Assembly (NCBI GenBank): GCA_030765055.1
Contig: CM060947.1
Span: forward strand, 219,239,271 to 219,303,270
From: Mantis religiosa
Taxonomy: Eukaryota; Arthropoda; Insecta; Mantodea; Mantidae
Length of the DNA: 64,000 bases
Direction of reading: 5' to 3'
The notes beneath the pieces were generated by a model. That model was not told the origin of the DNA and did no database searches. It saw only the letters and a list, made by a program, of their open reading frames with translations. Made by a program: the position numbers and the translations under genes. Every line of letters starts with the position of its first letter. Within the stretch, counting starts at the first letter, position 1. Positions 1-12,543 of the stretch are shown here, piece after piece.

Positions 1-178
1 ATACAGCTCGGTAGTCAAGTTAAGTAGTTACGTTTCTTTGACCCAGTTAATTTTCTATACTCACGCCATCTCCTGACCTGGCATTTATTTTAATGAAAAC
101 GGTCTTTTGTTCAGTATTGCGAATTTTGATAGTGTTTTGTCTTTTATATTTGTGTTATATCCAGTGATTCATTTGTAG

Positions 179-604
179 TTCTTCTTCTTCTTCTTCTTCT
201 TCTTCTTCTTCTTCTTCTTCTTCTTCTTCTTCTTCTTCTTCTTCTTCTTCTTCTTCTTCTTCTTCTTCTTCTTCTTCTTCTTCTTCTTCTTCTTCTTCTT
301 CTTCTTCTTCTTCTTCTTCTTCTTCTTCTTCTTCTTCTTCTTCTTCTTCTTCTTCTTCTTCTTCTTCTTCTTCTTCTTCTTCTTCTTCTTCTTCTTCTTC
401 TTCTTCTTCTTCTTCTTCTTCTTCTTCTTCTTCTTCTTCTTCTTCTTCTTCTTCTTCTTCTTCTTCTTCTTCTTCTTCTTCTTCTTCTTCTTCTTCTTCT
501 TCTTCTTCTTCTTCTTCTTCTTCTTCTTCTTCTTCTTCTTCTTCTTCTTCTTCTTCTTCTTCTTCTTCTTCTTCTTCTTCTTCTTCTTCTTCTTCTTCTT
601 CTTC
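179..604. repeat. (TTC)n microsatellite, 142 units, LINE tail
   Basis: An uninterrupted run of the trinucleotide TTC, 426 bp long. On the minus strand it reads (GAA)n and follows directly after the end of a LINE reverse transcriptase reading frame, so it is best explained as the expanded 3' tail of that LINE. Any lysine or phenylalanine open frame through it is an artefact of the repeat. Confidence 0.95.
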
Positions 605-1765
605 ACTCCAAGGGCTAGGCAGTGCTACCTATTCCGGCTTAAAACATGTCTGCCATCGTTTTCGTGGTATTCCCGTATGTCTCTTTCCTCTGGGTTTATA
701 GTTCATAACTCTTCTTGGGATCCTATCTCTCGGCATTCTCTCAATATGCTCTCTCCATTCATTTCTATAATGTATTATTTTTTCTTCTAAAGAACTTATT
801 TCTAAATCTTCTCTTATTTTTTCATTTGGGTTTTTATCTAAAAGAGCACATCCCTTTACTGCTCTTAAAATCTCATTTCGGCAGCCTGTATCTGGTTTTT
901 GTCTACTTTTGTTAATGTCAATGTTTCAGAACCAAAAAGAAAAGCAGGCACAGCCATTACTTTATAAAATTTCATCCATGTTTCTTTTCTGCTTTTAGTT
1001 TTTTAGGCTTCTATTTATTATGCCGCATATTTGTTGAAACACTGGTAATTTGTTTTTAAAATAATTTTCATATTTATAACTGACATATGTTCCCAAATGT
1101 TTAAAACCCGTAACTTGCTCTAAGATAATATCATCAATTACTATTTTGGTTCTAACAGTGTCTTTACCTCAAAACGCCATTGTTTTCGTTCTAGTTGTAG
1201 AAATTTTGAAATTATAATCCTTACATAGCTTCTGTAAAATATATACTGCTCTTTGCAGCTCGTCTACAGTTTTACTTATAATTATTTGGTAATCCGCAAG
1301 TAGCATCGTCTTAAGAGTAAAATTTGGTGCAAGATGAATGCCTCCGTTAATCTTAAACATCCACTCTCTAATCAGATCATCTATATGAATTAGGAATAAG
1401 ATAGGAGACAAACTGCAACCCTGTCTTACACCTTGATTTGTATGTATCCATTTACTATGCATTCCATTTCCAATATGTATGATGATTGTTGTATCCTTAT
1501 ATATGGATTTTAGAACTTTAATGAGATGATTTGGGTAGCCTATTCGAGTCATGATTTCTCTCAATTTTTTCCTATTTACACGATAAAACGCTTTTTCATA
1601 ATCAGTAAAAGCTATGTGTGTTTCCAGATTAAATTCTCTTCTTTTTTCTATTATCTGCTCAACTGTAAAGGTAGCATCTGTACAGGATCATCCTTTTCTA
1701 AAACCATTTTGTTCTTCTAAAAGTAGAACATCTGTAATGGTTTGTAGTTATAACATTTTATAAAT
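605..1765 (-). pseudogene. 5'-truncated LINE reverse transcriptase remnant (RTE/Jockey-like)
   Basis: Read on the minus strand, this encodes the palm and C-terminal part of a non-LTR retrotransposon reverse transcriptase. Visible blocks in order are a domain A motif FTDYEKAF near 1,600, the box GVRQGCSLSPILF near 1,410-1,440, and a domain C motif reading LLADYQIII near 1,270-1,310. A C-terminal stretch with remnants such as YHENDGRHV lies near 650. Known LINE enzymes have FADD or YADD at the catalytic box, so ADY means the second aspartate is lost. There is an in-frame TGA in the block before domain A, near 1,690, and more stops below 1,170. The longest open piece is 1,169-1,564. The 5' end is truncated near 1,765, as is usual for LINEs, and the 3' end runs into the (GAA)n tail. 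Family assignment by eye is to an insect RTE/Jockey-like clade; that it is a LINE is secure, the clade is not. Confidence 0.85.
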
Positions 1766-2714
1766 ATCCTAATGATGGGAGAGATGCGCACTTCCAAAAC
1801 ATCGATTTCTGGTCGCCTTTTCACCTGGCTTGCTTCCCGAGAAGAAAATGAGCAGTTTAGTCACAAGGAACGCTTCAGGTCTTAAAAACTATTTCGTCTG
1901 GAATTATGCTCTGACTTGTAAGATTTTATTATTAAGTTATTCTTCAAATCATTGCTGATGAGTGTTGCACATCCGGGTCCATAAATTTTTGCAGGTTTTA
2001 ACATCTGAGGTTTTGAAAGTCCGAAACCTCTGACTTTGTATAACACTTTTCTTTTTGAGCAATCACAGAATACACAATAAAAAGTTGATTAGTCTGAAAG
2101 TCACACAACATTGAGAAATATGTCAAGGAATCGCTTAAACTTATACAGCAATCTGGCAGGGATATGAGCACTGTGAATGCCCACATTGTTAATACGAGTA
2201 CAGTTGCTTTCGCGGGATTGTAGTAATTTCTGAAATATTTTTACACGGTTATCCTTTCCCAAATATTTCATCTACCGGACCTTCCTTCAGATAAAGGTTT
2301 CAATGCTGTTATCACAGGTTTTATATATCTTATCTTAATTTGAAAATATATTTAGGTAAGCAATATATAATGATTAATGTAACTTGGGTAGAAGTATCAT
2401 ATTATATATATGGGCGTATGCTCTTCGCTGGGAAGGAATTTAGTATGACGGCGAATCTTAAGAGACAAACATGCAGGCACATACACAAAATTAGATCTCA
2501 TTTAAGTAAGCAATTTCTTTCGTATAATATTATAGTTGCATCAGCCATTACGAGATTTATCATTGGTTTGAGTTTTTAAATACTTGTACCATTCTACAAC
2601 CAGTCATTTTTTGTTACCTGGCCATGTAAGGAAAACTATCAAAGGCCTCACATGGCGTAGCTTTTGAAATATTTGACTATCGCTTAGATCTACTGTGTAC
2701 CCATATTTCTATTG
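1766..2714. other. unassigned AT-rich DNA
   Basis: Short open frames only, such as 1,998-2,186 minus and 2,340-2,579 plus, with no recognisable motif. I see no RNA gene or repeat that I can name. Confidence 0.5.
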
Positions 2715-2716
2715 TA

Positions 2717-3446
2717 CAGAGTGTATATAAATGAATATCAGGGTTTTAACTCTTTATAATATTTATTACATTCAACTTAGCTATAAATGATATGTCAAAT
2801 GAAAAAGCAACTCAAGCAGTTTTACCAAGAGCCTTATAAATGTTCAATGTGACTGCCCTTTGTCACATGGCAGACATCAAGGCTATAGCCGAGTTCTTCT
2901 CAAACGTTGGTAAATGAGTATCCAGTAATTGTAGCAACAGCTGCTTCAGTCCGGTTTCATAATTCAGGGAGATCAGCTGGTAGTGGAGCCACGTACACAC
3001 GATCGTTGATGGAGCCCCAAAGGCAAAAATCGCATGGCATTAGATCAGGAGAACGTGGAGGCCATGCATAGTAAGCGCTGACATTGGGGTCCTTGTAGCT
3101 TATCCAGCGCTTGGGTACAGTGATGGTCAACCAATCGCTCACTTGTGCTAGTGAGGTGACGCACCATCTTGCTGGAAAATGAAGTTCTTTGGTTCATTTT
3201 CTTCCAGCTGCGGGAGGAGCCATTGCTCTAGTGTATCAAGGTAAGAAGTGTCAGTTACAGTAGGTTCACCAAAAAATAAATGCCTATGCACTTTTCGCCG
3301 GGATACGGCACAAAAACATTCATTTTAGGGGAATCTCCTTACATTTGTACCATCTAGTGAGGTTTATCTGAGCCATTAAATATTGTATCAAATGTAATAA
3401 ATATTATAAAGTGTTAAAACCACGATATTCATTTATATACACCCTG
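2717..3446 (-). mobile_element. Tc1/mariner-type element, internally deleted
   Basis: The element is bounded by TA dinucleotides at 2,715-2,716 and 3,447-3,448. It has terminal inverted repeats of about 55 bp that begin CAGRGTGTATATAAATGAAT on each strand. The minus strand carries the C-terminal half of a DDE transposase. The segment FIFQQDGASPH near 3,160-3,200 holds the second catalytic aspartate, WPPRSPDLMPCDF near 3,050 holds the third acidic position, and VYVAPLPADLPEL near 2,970 is a conserved tail block of this family. The reading frame shifts between the first two blocks, and the N-terminal half is missing, since intact relatives are about 1.3 kb. It is a non-autonomous, dead copy. 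Confidence 0.88.
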
Positions 3447-3448
3447 TA

Positions 3449-4290
3449 TTTATATGGAAAAAACAGTAAAATTATTTCCACAGATTTAAAAATATTTCGG
3501 TTAACTTGAAGTTGCTACAAAAATAAGCATTTTTAGGAACAGTTTCTACAAGACTGGGTTCAGAAAGCCACATGAGTGTAGCAACCTTAATAGCTGTAAT
3601 CGGCAAGGCTTTATGGAACATGCTGTATTGCAATGGACAAAACGGAGCTTTGCAAAGGGACAAGCGCACGTGTACAAAAAGTAAAAGTGAAGGGTACAAA
3701 AAGAAGCAGGAGGGATGCAGTGCAAATGTTTAACTTACTAATTAGAGTAGGGCATTATTAAAATAAATCCACGCCACTGAAGTACTCGCCACTCGGAACC
3801 ACCCCCTCCCTTACTGAGCTGTGTATCAATGCGATTAAACGCGAGGGGGGTGTATGTTGCAGATTATATCCGTATATCACGTGACTTCTATTTACACCCA
3901 TCTTGTGTTCCTTTACGGCTATGTATTGTATTATTATACGGCGCAAGCAGGTAGATAAAAATAATGCAAGCTTTCCAGGGAGTTTATACCTCTGCAATTG
4001 TTCACAAGAAGTCTACAATTGGTTTACAAATTGGTAAGTGAATATCAGCAAGCTCATAAATGGGTTACCCTCAACTTAGAATCGAACTTGAACTCGCAAG
4101 ACTATGTAGAGAGCAGATGGTGAAGCTTTGGCACTAGAACAGAACCACTATGGTTTAAGAGATCGGTGATATTTGGAGAAAAACGATAAAGTATTACAAT
4201 TTAGGTATAGTGTATATTTGAGAAAGTATTTTCCAATTTCACCCTAACTGCTTAAAACTGCATGACAAGGAGCATTTTAAATTATGAGAA
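3449..4290. other. unassigned DNA
   Basis: No recognisable coding, RNA or mobile sequence. The two minus-strand open frames at 3,472-3,699 and 3,758-3,997 lack known motifs and have no supporting context. Confidence 0.5.
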
Positions 4291-4293
4291 AGT

Positions 4294-4858
4294 GTAGAGC
4301 CAGACTGAAAAATTCAATAACATAGCCGGGAATTGAACCACGGATCTTCTGGTGTCCGTCCAGTCGCTCTAAATCATTGAGCTACTATGGCCAACGTGCC
4401 GATATGACATTAAATTCCCCAAATGACTCGTGTTTTTTCCGGTAAACCACTAGGAGTTCTCATAAACACACGAGACAACCACCTTAATGGCGACTTACTA
4501 TACTGTAAGTACTTTAAGGCGCGGACTTTATAGTTCGGACCACTATTAGGTACAACTAATGGAAATTATTTGTTCTTTCATACTAGCCGTGTGTAGGACA
4601 CTGCGAGAGGGTAGAGCCAGACTGCAAAAATTGAAGGCCATAGCCGGTAATTGAACCACGGATCTTCTGGTGTCCGTCCAGCTGCTCTAAACCATTGAGC
4701 TACTATGGCCAACGTGCAAGCATGACATTAAATTCCCCAAATGACTCGTGTTTTTTCCAGGTAAACCACTAGGAGTTCTCATAAACACATGAGAGAGCTA
4801 CCTTAATAGCGGTATACTATGCTCTAAGTACTTCATGGCCCGGGCTTTATAGTTAGGT
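4294..4858 (-). repeat. Family A repeat, two tandem copies with tRNA-like core
   Basis: Two direct copies spaced 317 bp apart, the landmark tagagcc occurring at 4,295 and 4,612. Each copy contains, on the minus strand, a tRNA-like core of about 72 nt. It has the A-box region TAGCTCAATGGT and a B-box-like GGTTCAATTCC, and is followed by a body ending in a palindromic CTTACA...GTAAG stretch and a tail rich in ATTAATGGAAATTA. Divergence between the copies shows that they are old. There is no poly(A) tail, which is unusual for a SINE. Confidence 0.85.
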
Positions 4859-4958
4859 GTTATGAAAAATTATCTCAAAATTACAACCCAGAAGGGTACA
4901 CCTGAAGATGTACTAATGAGATTTGAAGCGTTGAGACTAACTTTACTTAAACTTTTTA

Positions 4959-4961
<3 letters not shown>

Positions 4962-5038
<77 letters not shown>
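4962..5038. repeat. (TA)n microsatellite
   Basis: An uninterrupted TA dinucleotide run of 77 bp just downstream of the family A pair. Confidence 0.95.
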
Positions 5039-5039
<1 letters not shown>

Positions 5040-7280
5040 CTAAAATTTAGAAACTGCTATACTCGTGTGCAAAAATACTTTTACAAATTCTGGGAGAAAA
5101 TGTGAGAAATATCAGTAAAAATTTTCAATAGCGTAAAAAATACCCTCAATTTAGATTTAGTTATTTAAATCTTCGCTGAACTTTTCATTTTCACATCGAT
5201 AACAGGAATACTCAATATCAAAAGATTTCTAGTGAATAGGAAGTTGTATAAAATGTGTAAATTGTCGTTACTGAAACTTATACCGTTCAGAATAAAGCAT
5301 ATGTGTTGTGACCACAAGCATACTCAGATTTTATATGTGGGCATTACTTAAATGTGTATGACATGAACTAAATTTTATGTATACTTTCTCTCTCTTTGCG
5401 TTATGAGAAATAAGATATGCATGCCAGAGCCTCTTCTTCAGGGTGGGTCACTGGTTGGGGAGTCGAACACAGGACATCCCTTATCTCCTACCATTACAGC
5501 ATTCACACGTCGTTACACTTTACAAAATCCCTCGAAGTACAGCGTTTATCGTCACACCAGAAACAAAGTAGCTAACTTAGTATTATTACTCGCTTCTCGA
5601 TTTTCACTTCCTCCGACAGATAATAGGAAGCTTTTCAGAACGTTCGGAAACATTCAGGAGGTGACAGTTATCGAGGTTATCTACTTATCTGTTTACAATA
5701 CCCTCCCATAACCTTGGACATAGCTGCTGAAACACAATAGATAAATATAAATACAAATAACTGGACAGAGCGTTGAGGCATATTGATCTTCAGGTGACCG
5801 GCGCTGTGATCGTTCCTTATCAGATCTTATCTGGTCGATTAGAAGAGTGAAATACTAGTAAGTAGATGTACAGTAAGTTACGAAACACAAATAGAGCGAT
5901 TGAAAGCTGCGTGTGTCTATATGATATGATTTCTCGGGACCTCTTGTATTGTATACCTCGATTACAATTAGCAGACAATGGACATTAACTTTTTACAAGG
6001 TTTTTTCGCGGCACTAAGTGTAAGTCTGATTACCATAACGTTCATCCATCAAAAGACGCCTTCTTTCCCAGCTGTTTAATCAAAACTGATTTTTTTTCTT
6101 CATTCGTTGCTATCACTGTCACTCAGACTTATATTTTACTGGTTCACGTCTCATATTACATAATCTCGTGATTAAAACTAACAGTTATAAAACATTCACA
6201 TCATATCATTAACATGTTGCGTCATCTCATGATATACTGATTTTTAACACTTTCCTTTCTTTATTTTAACATGTTAATATCGATTCTTAAACCATATATT
6301 TAAACATTTTATAACTCTCGAGGCCTAAACCAAAAGAACCGTTATAAAACTACTCTCTATATGTTAAATGTATCGACAATTGTGACTTTTTCAAAACGTT
6401 AACAGTTTTAAGTGATACGCCTTTATTTGAGATATTTTTCAGGACAAATAAAACCCTTATCTTGAATTTTTGGGAATAGCTTCTGAAGTTTTTATTGTTT
6501 TGAGTCACTTCTGAGTAATTAGTAAACCGTTATAGATAGGTAAACTCTTACTGCAAATGAAATGGAGGTTTCGTTAATACGACACACTTTATGTCAATTA
6601 ATACCTTTTGTGTAGCTAATTATTTCCAGGATATATATTAGTTGTTATTGGAATTTTTAAAAACTTAGACTTATCTCAAATACGCAGTAGTTATTTGTTT
6701 CACCTGAGATCATACGTAGAAGCATATAAATTCAAAGCCATTAAATAGCAACAGGCCTTTTAAAATACTTTCATATCGCAGATTCCTGGAGTAGATGTTT
6801 TTTATGAGATAACTTAAATTTGACATTTTATTCTGAAATTTTATCGGAAATACACTTCCCGGATAAATAAAGAAAACAAATTTAGAACAAAAGCCTGTTT
6901 ATGAACAGCATACATTAACAATTGTACCGGCAGGAACATATGCAATGTGTTAATTCTGCAACTGTTAGTTTCTATACACATAGCCTATACGTGTTTGCAC
7001 AAGAGAAATAGGGAAAATCTAGTGACTGAGTTTGTTTTCCTTTTGCCACGAAAACACTACGTATTATATAATTTGTTCTTCCAACTACTGATGCAAAATG
7101 TTTTGATGTGGAATACTGTAGCGTTTCATAAATAATATGTATCCGAAAATAACCTTTATTTCATAACTAATAGTGTATCATGTGTGTAGCACTTTCCTCA
7201 CGCCTGAATAGTCAGTGCAAGTTTCTGTAAACAATCAGGTAATACATTCAGTCACGATACATTACCTTTGTTTACATTGA

Positions 7281-7283
<3 letters not shown>
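5039..7283. other. unassigned AT-rich DNA
   Basis: About 2.2 kb without a recognisable gene. The longest frame, 5,403-5,711 plus (102 codons), shows no family motif, and its composition gives no support for coding. No tRNA cloverleaf or transposon end was recognised. Confidence 0.5.

Positions 7284-7343
<60 letters not shown>
7284..7343. repeat. (TC)n microsatellite
   Basis: A pure TC dinucleotide run of 60 bp. Confidence 0.95.
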
Positions 7344-7346
<3 letters not shown>

Positions 7347-9361
7347 AGCTACTGTGTTAAGTTTACCACAGTGAATGCAACACACTAAAATCTTGTGTAT
7401 GATTCCAAAAGTATTTGTGTTATTTTATCGTTAGCTTTCTCTCTTCTGTTTATTACAGGCACTAAATTATAGAAAACGTGTGAAAGTTCAAGAACAACTT
7501 TGTATCTTTTCGTGTTATTTCAACACTACTTCTGATGGTTTGTTAGGGATTACCTTTTCGGAATTCCATTCTTACTAATTTGTTGAATTTGTTGCAAGTT
7601 CATGGACCTACGTTACACACTAGTCTAAAGTCATCAAACATAATAATTTGTTGTTTCTTGTACCAGAAAACAATGATTACAAGAAACTCAATGTAGGGAT
7701 GTATGATTTAGTGCCCCACCCACCTTGACAACTTGACTAGCTCAGTTCCTTTGGTTATCTATATTTAGAACGTTTCTACATCTACTGACGTAGGGCCGTT
7801 AGTTTTAAGCATACTTAAAAACTATCAGTTGAATCATTTAATTGAAGAATTTAATGTAAAGATCTCATATTTAAAAGTAAAATTTTGGTATTCTCTTATA
7901 GAGAAAGTAGCATAAATAGTCATATTCGGCTACAGATCAACGCTTTGTTGTTCTCCATGATCAAGGGGTACCATGCCAGACTCTCCTTCTTGGAGAAGGA
8001 AAATGAGGCCGGGGTACTTTTCCGTAGATATACGGTATGCAAAAGAACCTTAATTCTGATAAAGAGGCCTCTAACTAAAACTAGTCTTTCAACACAATAT
8101 CTAATGGGACAACATTTAAAGGTATCCATAAATAAAACACAATTAGATAAATTTAGAATCTTTAAGTAACCATTTCACCAAAATTGATCCACTCAAGATT
8201 ATCAGAATTGAAAACAATGGATAAACTCTTTAATTGCTGCAGGAAGGAGGATTTTATGTCTGAGACTGTACAAGAAACTTGGCGTCTCTGTGGCAGATGC
8301 TTGTGGTCGTGTAGAAATGCAAATGTAGCTAGCAAGAATACTTGAGGCTGTTCCCCCACCCCGTTGCTCTTTAACCAAAGTTCTTTGCTGCCTCTGGACA
8401 AGGTTTGTCGCTTTCCTTAAAAGGTGGTATGTACCACCTCAAGGTAGAAAGGCTTCTACTGAAAATGAAGCTAATGGCTTCAATCAGAAGCATAAACTGA
8501 ATTATAGTTACAAACTTTGTAAATGTTTGTTTACATATGTTGGCATCACTCTCCTTAAAGCTGATACTGATATCAGAGTTATGTCAAAATTCGTCAATTA
8601 TAATTATGTACCTTGATTTTGAATGTCACCAACTTTAAATCCTCCACTTGCGGAGAATGTAGAATACCGTGGAGAAATAAGAATAATAATGTTTTCTTAG
8701 TGGAAAGCAAAATACTAAATACCTATACCTCTAAACGACATAACAAGAATAGAATATAAGACATAAATATTTTACATTTAGCTAGGTGATCTAAAAATAA
8801 ACAAAGCAAAGATTTTAAGGAAATTTACACTAAAACTTTTTTTCTTAATACAGTACAAAAAAATTAAATCGGGACCCCTTTATGCCAGATTTCACTTACT
8901 CCGAACATGTATCCTTAAAAATATCTGCGAATTGCTAACTTAAATTATACTGACATCCTTAGAAAATTGTCTATTTTATTTTGCACACACTATACAGAAG
9001 GAATTTCTAGGAATACCAGGAATATAGTAGTGACAATGGTATATTAGATGTCCTCTTTCCCACACTCTTATGGTACCTGCGACAGGGCTTGCAACTCTTG
9101 TCAGAAGGGTCAGTTTAACATTTGCATTTTTCAGTCCATAAACTAATGAAGCAAGTTGAGTGTACCTACGCGTGCAAAAGTTTTTCGTTAGATGAGTGGG
9201 TTGGAGAGGCAAGCGGAACAAAATTCTATGACGTTTAGTTTAGCCTAGTGAGAGCAAAGGTCAGGTTTACCTGATGATCAACACTGACATTACCCTCCAA
9301 CGACCACTGGAGTTAGGTGACGATGAATTATCCTGCCTAGCTGTCTATAAAACAGCAATAA
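7344..9361. other. unassigned DNA
   Basis: No recognisable feature. Overlapping short frames on both strands at 7,885-8,169 plus and 7,920-8,129 minus are probably chance. A minus-strand frame at 8,976-9,221 has no known motif. Confidence 0.45.
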
Positions 9362-9597
<236 letters not shown>

Positions 9598-9829
9598 AAA
9601 CCCAGAGGATGCTGTTAGAAGAAAAGAACTAGCGACGAGGAAAAAATGGACTACAGAGATGAATATGGAAGTTATATGAACATTTTTCCTCATTACAAAG
9701 TGTAATGATATGCAACCAGTTACCTGGAGATACTCCATGTATATGGAATTACAGACTTGACTTTAACTGACCAGAACCTGGCTTTAGAGATCAAAAATAT
9801 CTGAAAATTGCGAAGATATATTCCGGGGT

Positions 9830-9893
9830 TTTCCTTATCCCTTTAGACGAATGTTGGGAGGGAGGGCGTAAATTAAAAAAAAAAAAAAAAAAA
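9830..9893 (+). mobile_element. 3' fragment of SINE family B with poly(A)
   Basis: The segment matches the 3' part of family B (complete copy at 36,527-36,770): the TTCCGGGGTTTTCCTTATCC block, GACGAATGTTGGG, then a 19-nt A run at 9,875-9,893. The tRNA-like head and the middle are missing. Confidence 0.6.
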
Positions 9894-10032
9894 GGAACTA
9901 CTCCAAGCATGCCACATTCTGAGAAAGTTTTTGAGCAGCTGAATAAGATGAAATTCTTCTCATCAGCATCAATGCCGACAAAATTTGTGAAATAGTGATT
10001 ACGAAATAATAATGACGATACTAAAAGCTGAC

Positions 10033-10250
10033 CGGTGTATCTAATGTCCTGGCATTCTGATCCCAAGGTTGCGAGTTCAGACCCGATCTAGTTCGATGGT
10101 TTCTACTTGAGGCTAAAAGTGAAATACATCATATCAGTTTTACTGATATTTAAAGAACTCCTTCGTGAAACCTCCAACATGTCGGTGACGCTAATGTGAT
10201 TGTGTATTTGAACTGCCATTATCAAACAAAATAATTATTTTATATATTTC
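10033..10250 (+). mobile_element. possible tRNA-headed SINE fragment (family G)
   Basis: A tRNA-like segment at about 10,028-10,085 has a degenerate A-box region (GACCGGTGTATCTAATG) and a B-box-like GCGAGTTCAGACCC. It is followed by unrelated sequence rather than a cloverleaf 3' half, the layout of a SINE head. No target duplication or tail was found, so the boundaries are approximate. Confidence 0.4.
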
Positions 10251-10823
10251 GTTGGTCGTTAAGTCATTTGGCGTCAAGTTATTTGGCAACTTGTTGGCTA
10301 TATTAATTGTAGTAGTTTGACCATATAATCTGTTCTTAAGAACTGTAACAAAGGAGATAATGTATTTATTTTTGGAGCAAGATGCACTTAATTTTAAGTA
10401 CCAAGCAGTTTAATATTTTATTAATTATCGCTAACCTATGAAGTATTCCGTTCCAGATAAAACTACAAGTTTGAGTATTGGAAATGCATTTAAAAAGAAG
10501 AAAGGGAGATAGAAATGGTTGAGGTATGTGTGTGCCAGAAAGAAAGAGAGAGAAAATGACGTCAATAAGAAAAGCATCGATAAATACCCAAGTTGATACT
10601 GGAGAGTTGTGTAAAGCCACCTACGTTTCATGTGGCAAAATTGCTTTCATTTTCCACTGAGGCTTAAATACCTGTGCGCCGAAATCGCTGGTCAGATATA
10701 AGAAAACTGAAGCGTCCTGGCGCAACTAACTGATAAGAAACCTGCCTCCCTCCCGTAGGTCAGTCTTGCATGCATCGGAATACATTTGCTCGCGTCTGTA
10801 CAATGTCGTTTAATAAACCTACA

Positions 10824-11264
10824 ATGTCATCGCGGTAACGCAAGCATAAATTGCTTACACTTCACATGAAACTGAAAATTATCGAAAAGCTTGAAAATGG
10901 TGCCACTCTTGCTTGTTTATGAGCAGAATGTGTGTGTGTCTCATTTCAGTTCATTATTTTCAATTTTGCTAGTACAGTAAACAGCGTTTCGGACCCTACA
11001 TTGATTAATGCGTGGAAGAAACTTTTGAATGAGACAATGTTGAATTACGCAAATGCAATTCAATTCACTGACTTTCACCAAACGCTGGTTGGGAGTGGTG
11101 AGAAAGCTGTCACAGGTGACGAGATCGAGGACTGGCTTGACGGAGATGATGATTCAGGCTATTACATCATGACTGACGAAGAAATTGTGGTAAGTGTAAG
11201 CAATGCAAAGGACACCAGTAGCGAATCTGAGGCTGATGATGCCAATTTCGGAGGTCAAAAGTGA
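10824..11264 (+). pseudogene. pogo/Tigger-type (Jerky-like) transposase remnant, N- and C-terminus joined
   Basis: The first part, from an ATG at 10,824, reads as the basic N-terminus of a pogo/Tigger DNA-binding region (MKLKIIEKLENGATLA near 10,866-10,913). It contains stops at 10,836 and near 10,919. From about 10,970 the frame reads as the C-terminal tail of the same family: SDPTLINAWKKLL, then an acidic stretch with EIEDWLDGDDDSGYYIMTD and SSESEADD, ending at 11,264. The whole catalytic DDE core is absent, so two ends of a transposase gene are joined by an internal deletion near 10,925-10,970. Terminal inverted repeats were not identified with confidence. A domesticated acidic-tail protein is possible but unlikely given the stops. 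Confidence 0.6.
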
Positions 11265-12153
11265 AGTAAGTGAGCTTAACAGCATCTAAATTGTGTAATA
11301 GGCTTTGGTGAGAAAATTGACAAACAGATTTCTGCATACTAACGCCATATGAGGAGCCTTTGTGATCTCATTGTGATAGAGATGTGCGATAATCTACATA
11401 ATAAAATTGCTAGTTTTTTCATACAAAACAAATAAAGAATGTGCAATTAAATTGAGGTGGACCTATTGTATCTGACGTTCTAATCAAACTGTACAGGACA
11501 TAACCTGATTTCATTCACAATTATTGTTCTCTGTGGTGTTAATTTAATTTAATCCAAACTTTGATAATCCGGACAGCATTTAGCCCTAATTGGTCTGGAT
11601 TAACGAGGTTACAATATATTTAAATTAAAATTGAAGTGATGATTAAGATAACAGAGGTTAATTTGATTGTCAATAAATACTAATAAAGTTTTCTTCATTA
11701 CCTTCAGAAGTAATATACTTTCCTAGTTTATTTTTCTATCCACTTACGTCATCATACATTCAGTAGGGTGAATCACTTCGATAACGATTTTATTAGGTAT
11801 AAAATAGCTATTAAAATATACCGTTTACGAAGAAACCTATAAGAAATAGTCATTTTGTTTAAACTTGAAATATAGTAACAGTGAATTAGAACCTCTCATT
11901 TATTTTAATTTGAACACAGTGCCTCAGTAACTAATGAAATCAAACTTTGATGTCGTAAAATGAATTATATAGGAGACATTTTATGGAACTACTGTGTAAA
12001 AATAACATGCCAAGCACAGCCATTTAAAAATGATAGCTAACGGAGTTGTTGGAATACTCTGGATTTTATTATTCTTTCAACATGAACCAATATGTCAATT
12101 TTGACAAAAAAATCTACAACGTTTACCGGTCCTTTCTGTTTAGCTATGTCTTA
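11265..12153. other. unassigned AT-rich DNA
   Basis: No coding or RNA feature recognised. A TIR-like stretch near 11,560-11,620 (GATAATCCGGACAG, TCTGGATTAACGAGG) recalls pogo/Tigger ends and may be the 3' end of the remnant just upstream. I could not find its partner. Confidence 0.4.
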
Positions 12154-12377
12154 TACATGGGTGATTAAAAAATTAGTGACAACACTGCCTGCATTTGGCC
12201 CTGTCAGGGGTAAGTCATGTAAGCTGGTGTTGCGTGTATAGGCTGAGCAAGATCTGGAAATTACTATAATCATTGTTATGTAACATTTATTTCCTGTGCC
12301 TTGAGTTTGTTCAAAGCTGATTGTTGATGATTAAGCTCAAATTCTGCTGACTGGCAAAACATGTACTTTGGACTGGT

Positions 12378-12543
12378 GAATCACACATCCTGCTTATCAA
12401 GGGAAATAATGCACAGGTGGCCTCTAACAGGCTTCAACATGTTCTCCATGTTGTAAACAATGAATCACACATGCTGCTGATCAAGGAAAATAATGCTTAG
12501 GTGGCCAGTAGGTCTAAACATGTTCTCAATGATGTAAACAATT
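12378..12543. repeat. tandem duplication of ~83 bp
   Basis: Two adjacent degenerate copies, each starting GAATCACACAT and ending near GATGTAAACAAT or GTTGTAAACAAT. They lie inside the 5' part of the split Tc1/mariner element. Confidence 0.7.

Noticed and set aside
169..606. 145-codon poly-lysine frame
   Set aside because: It is the translation of the (GAA)n strand of a microsatellite, not a gene.
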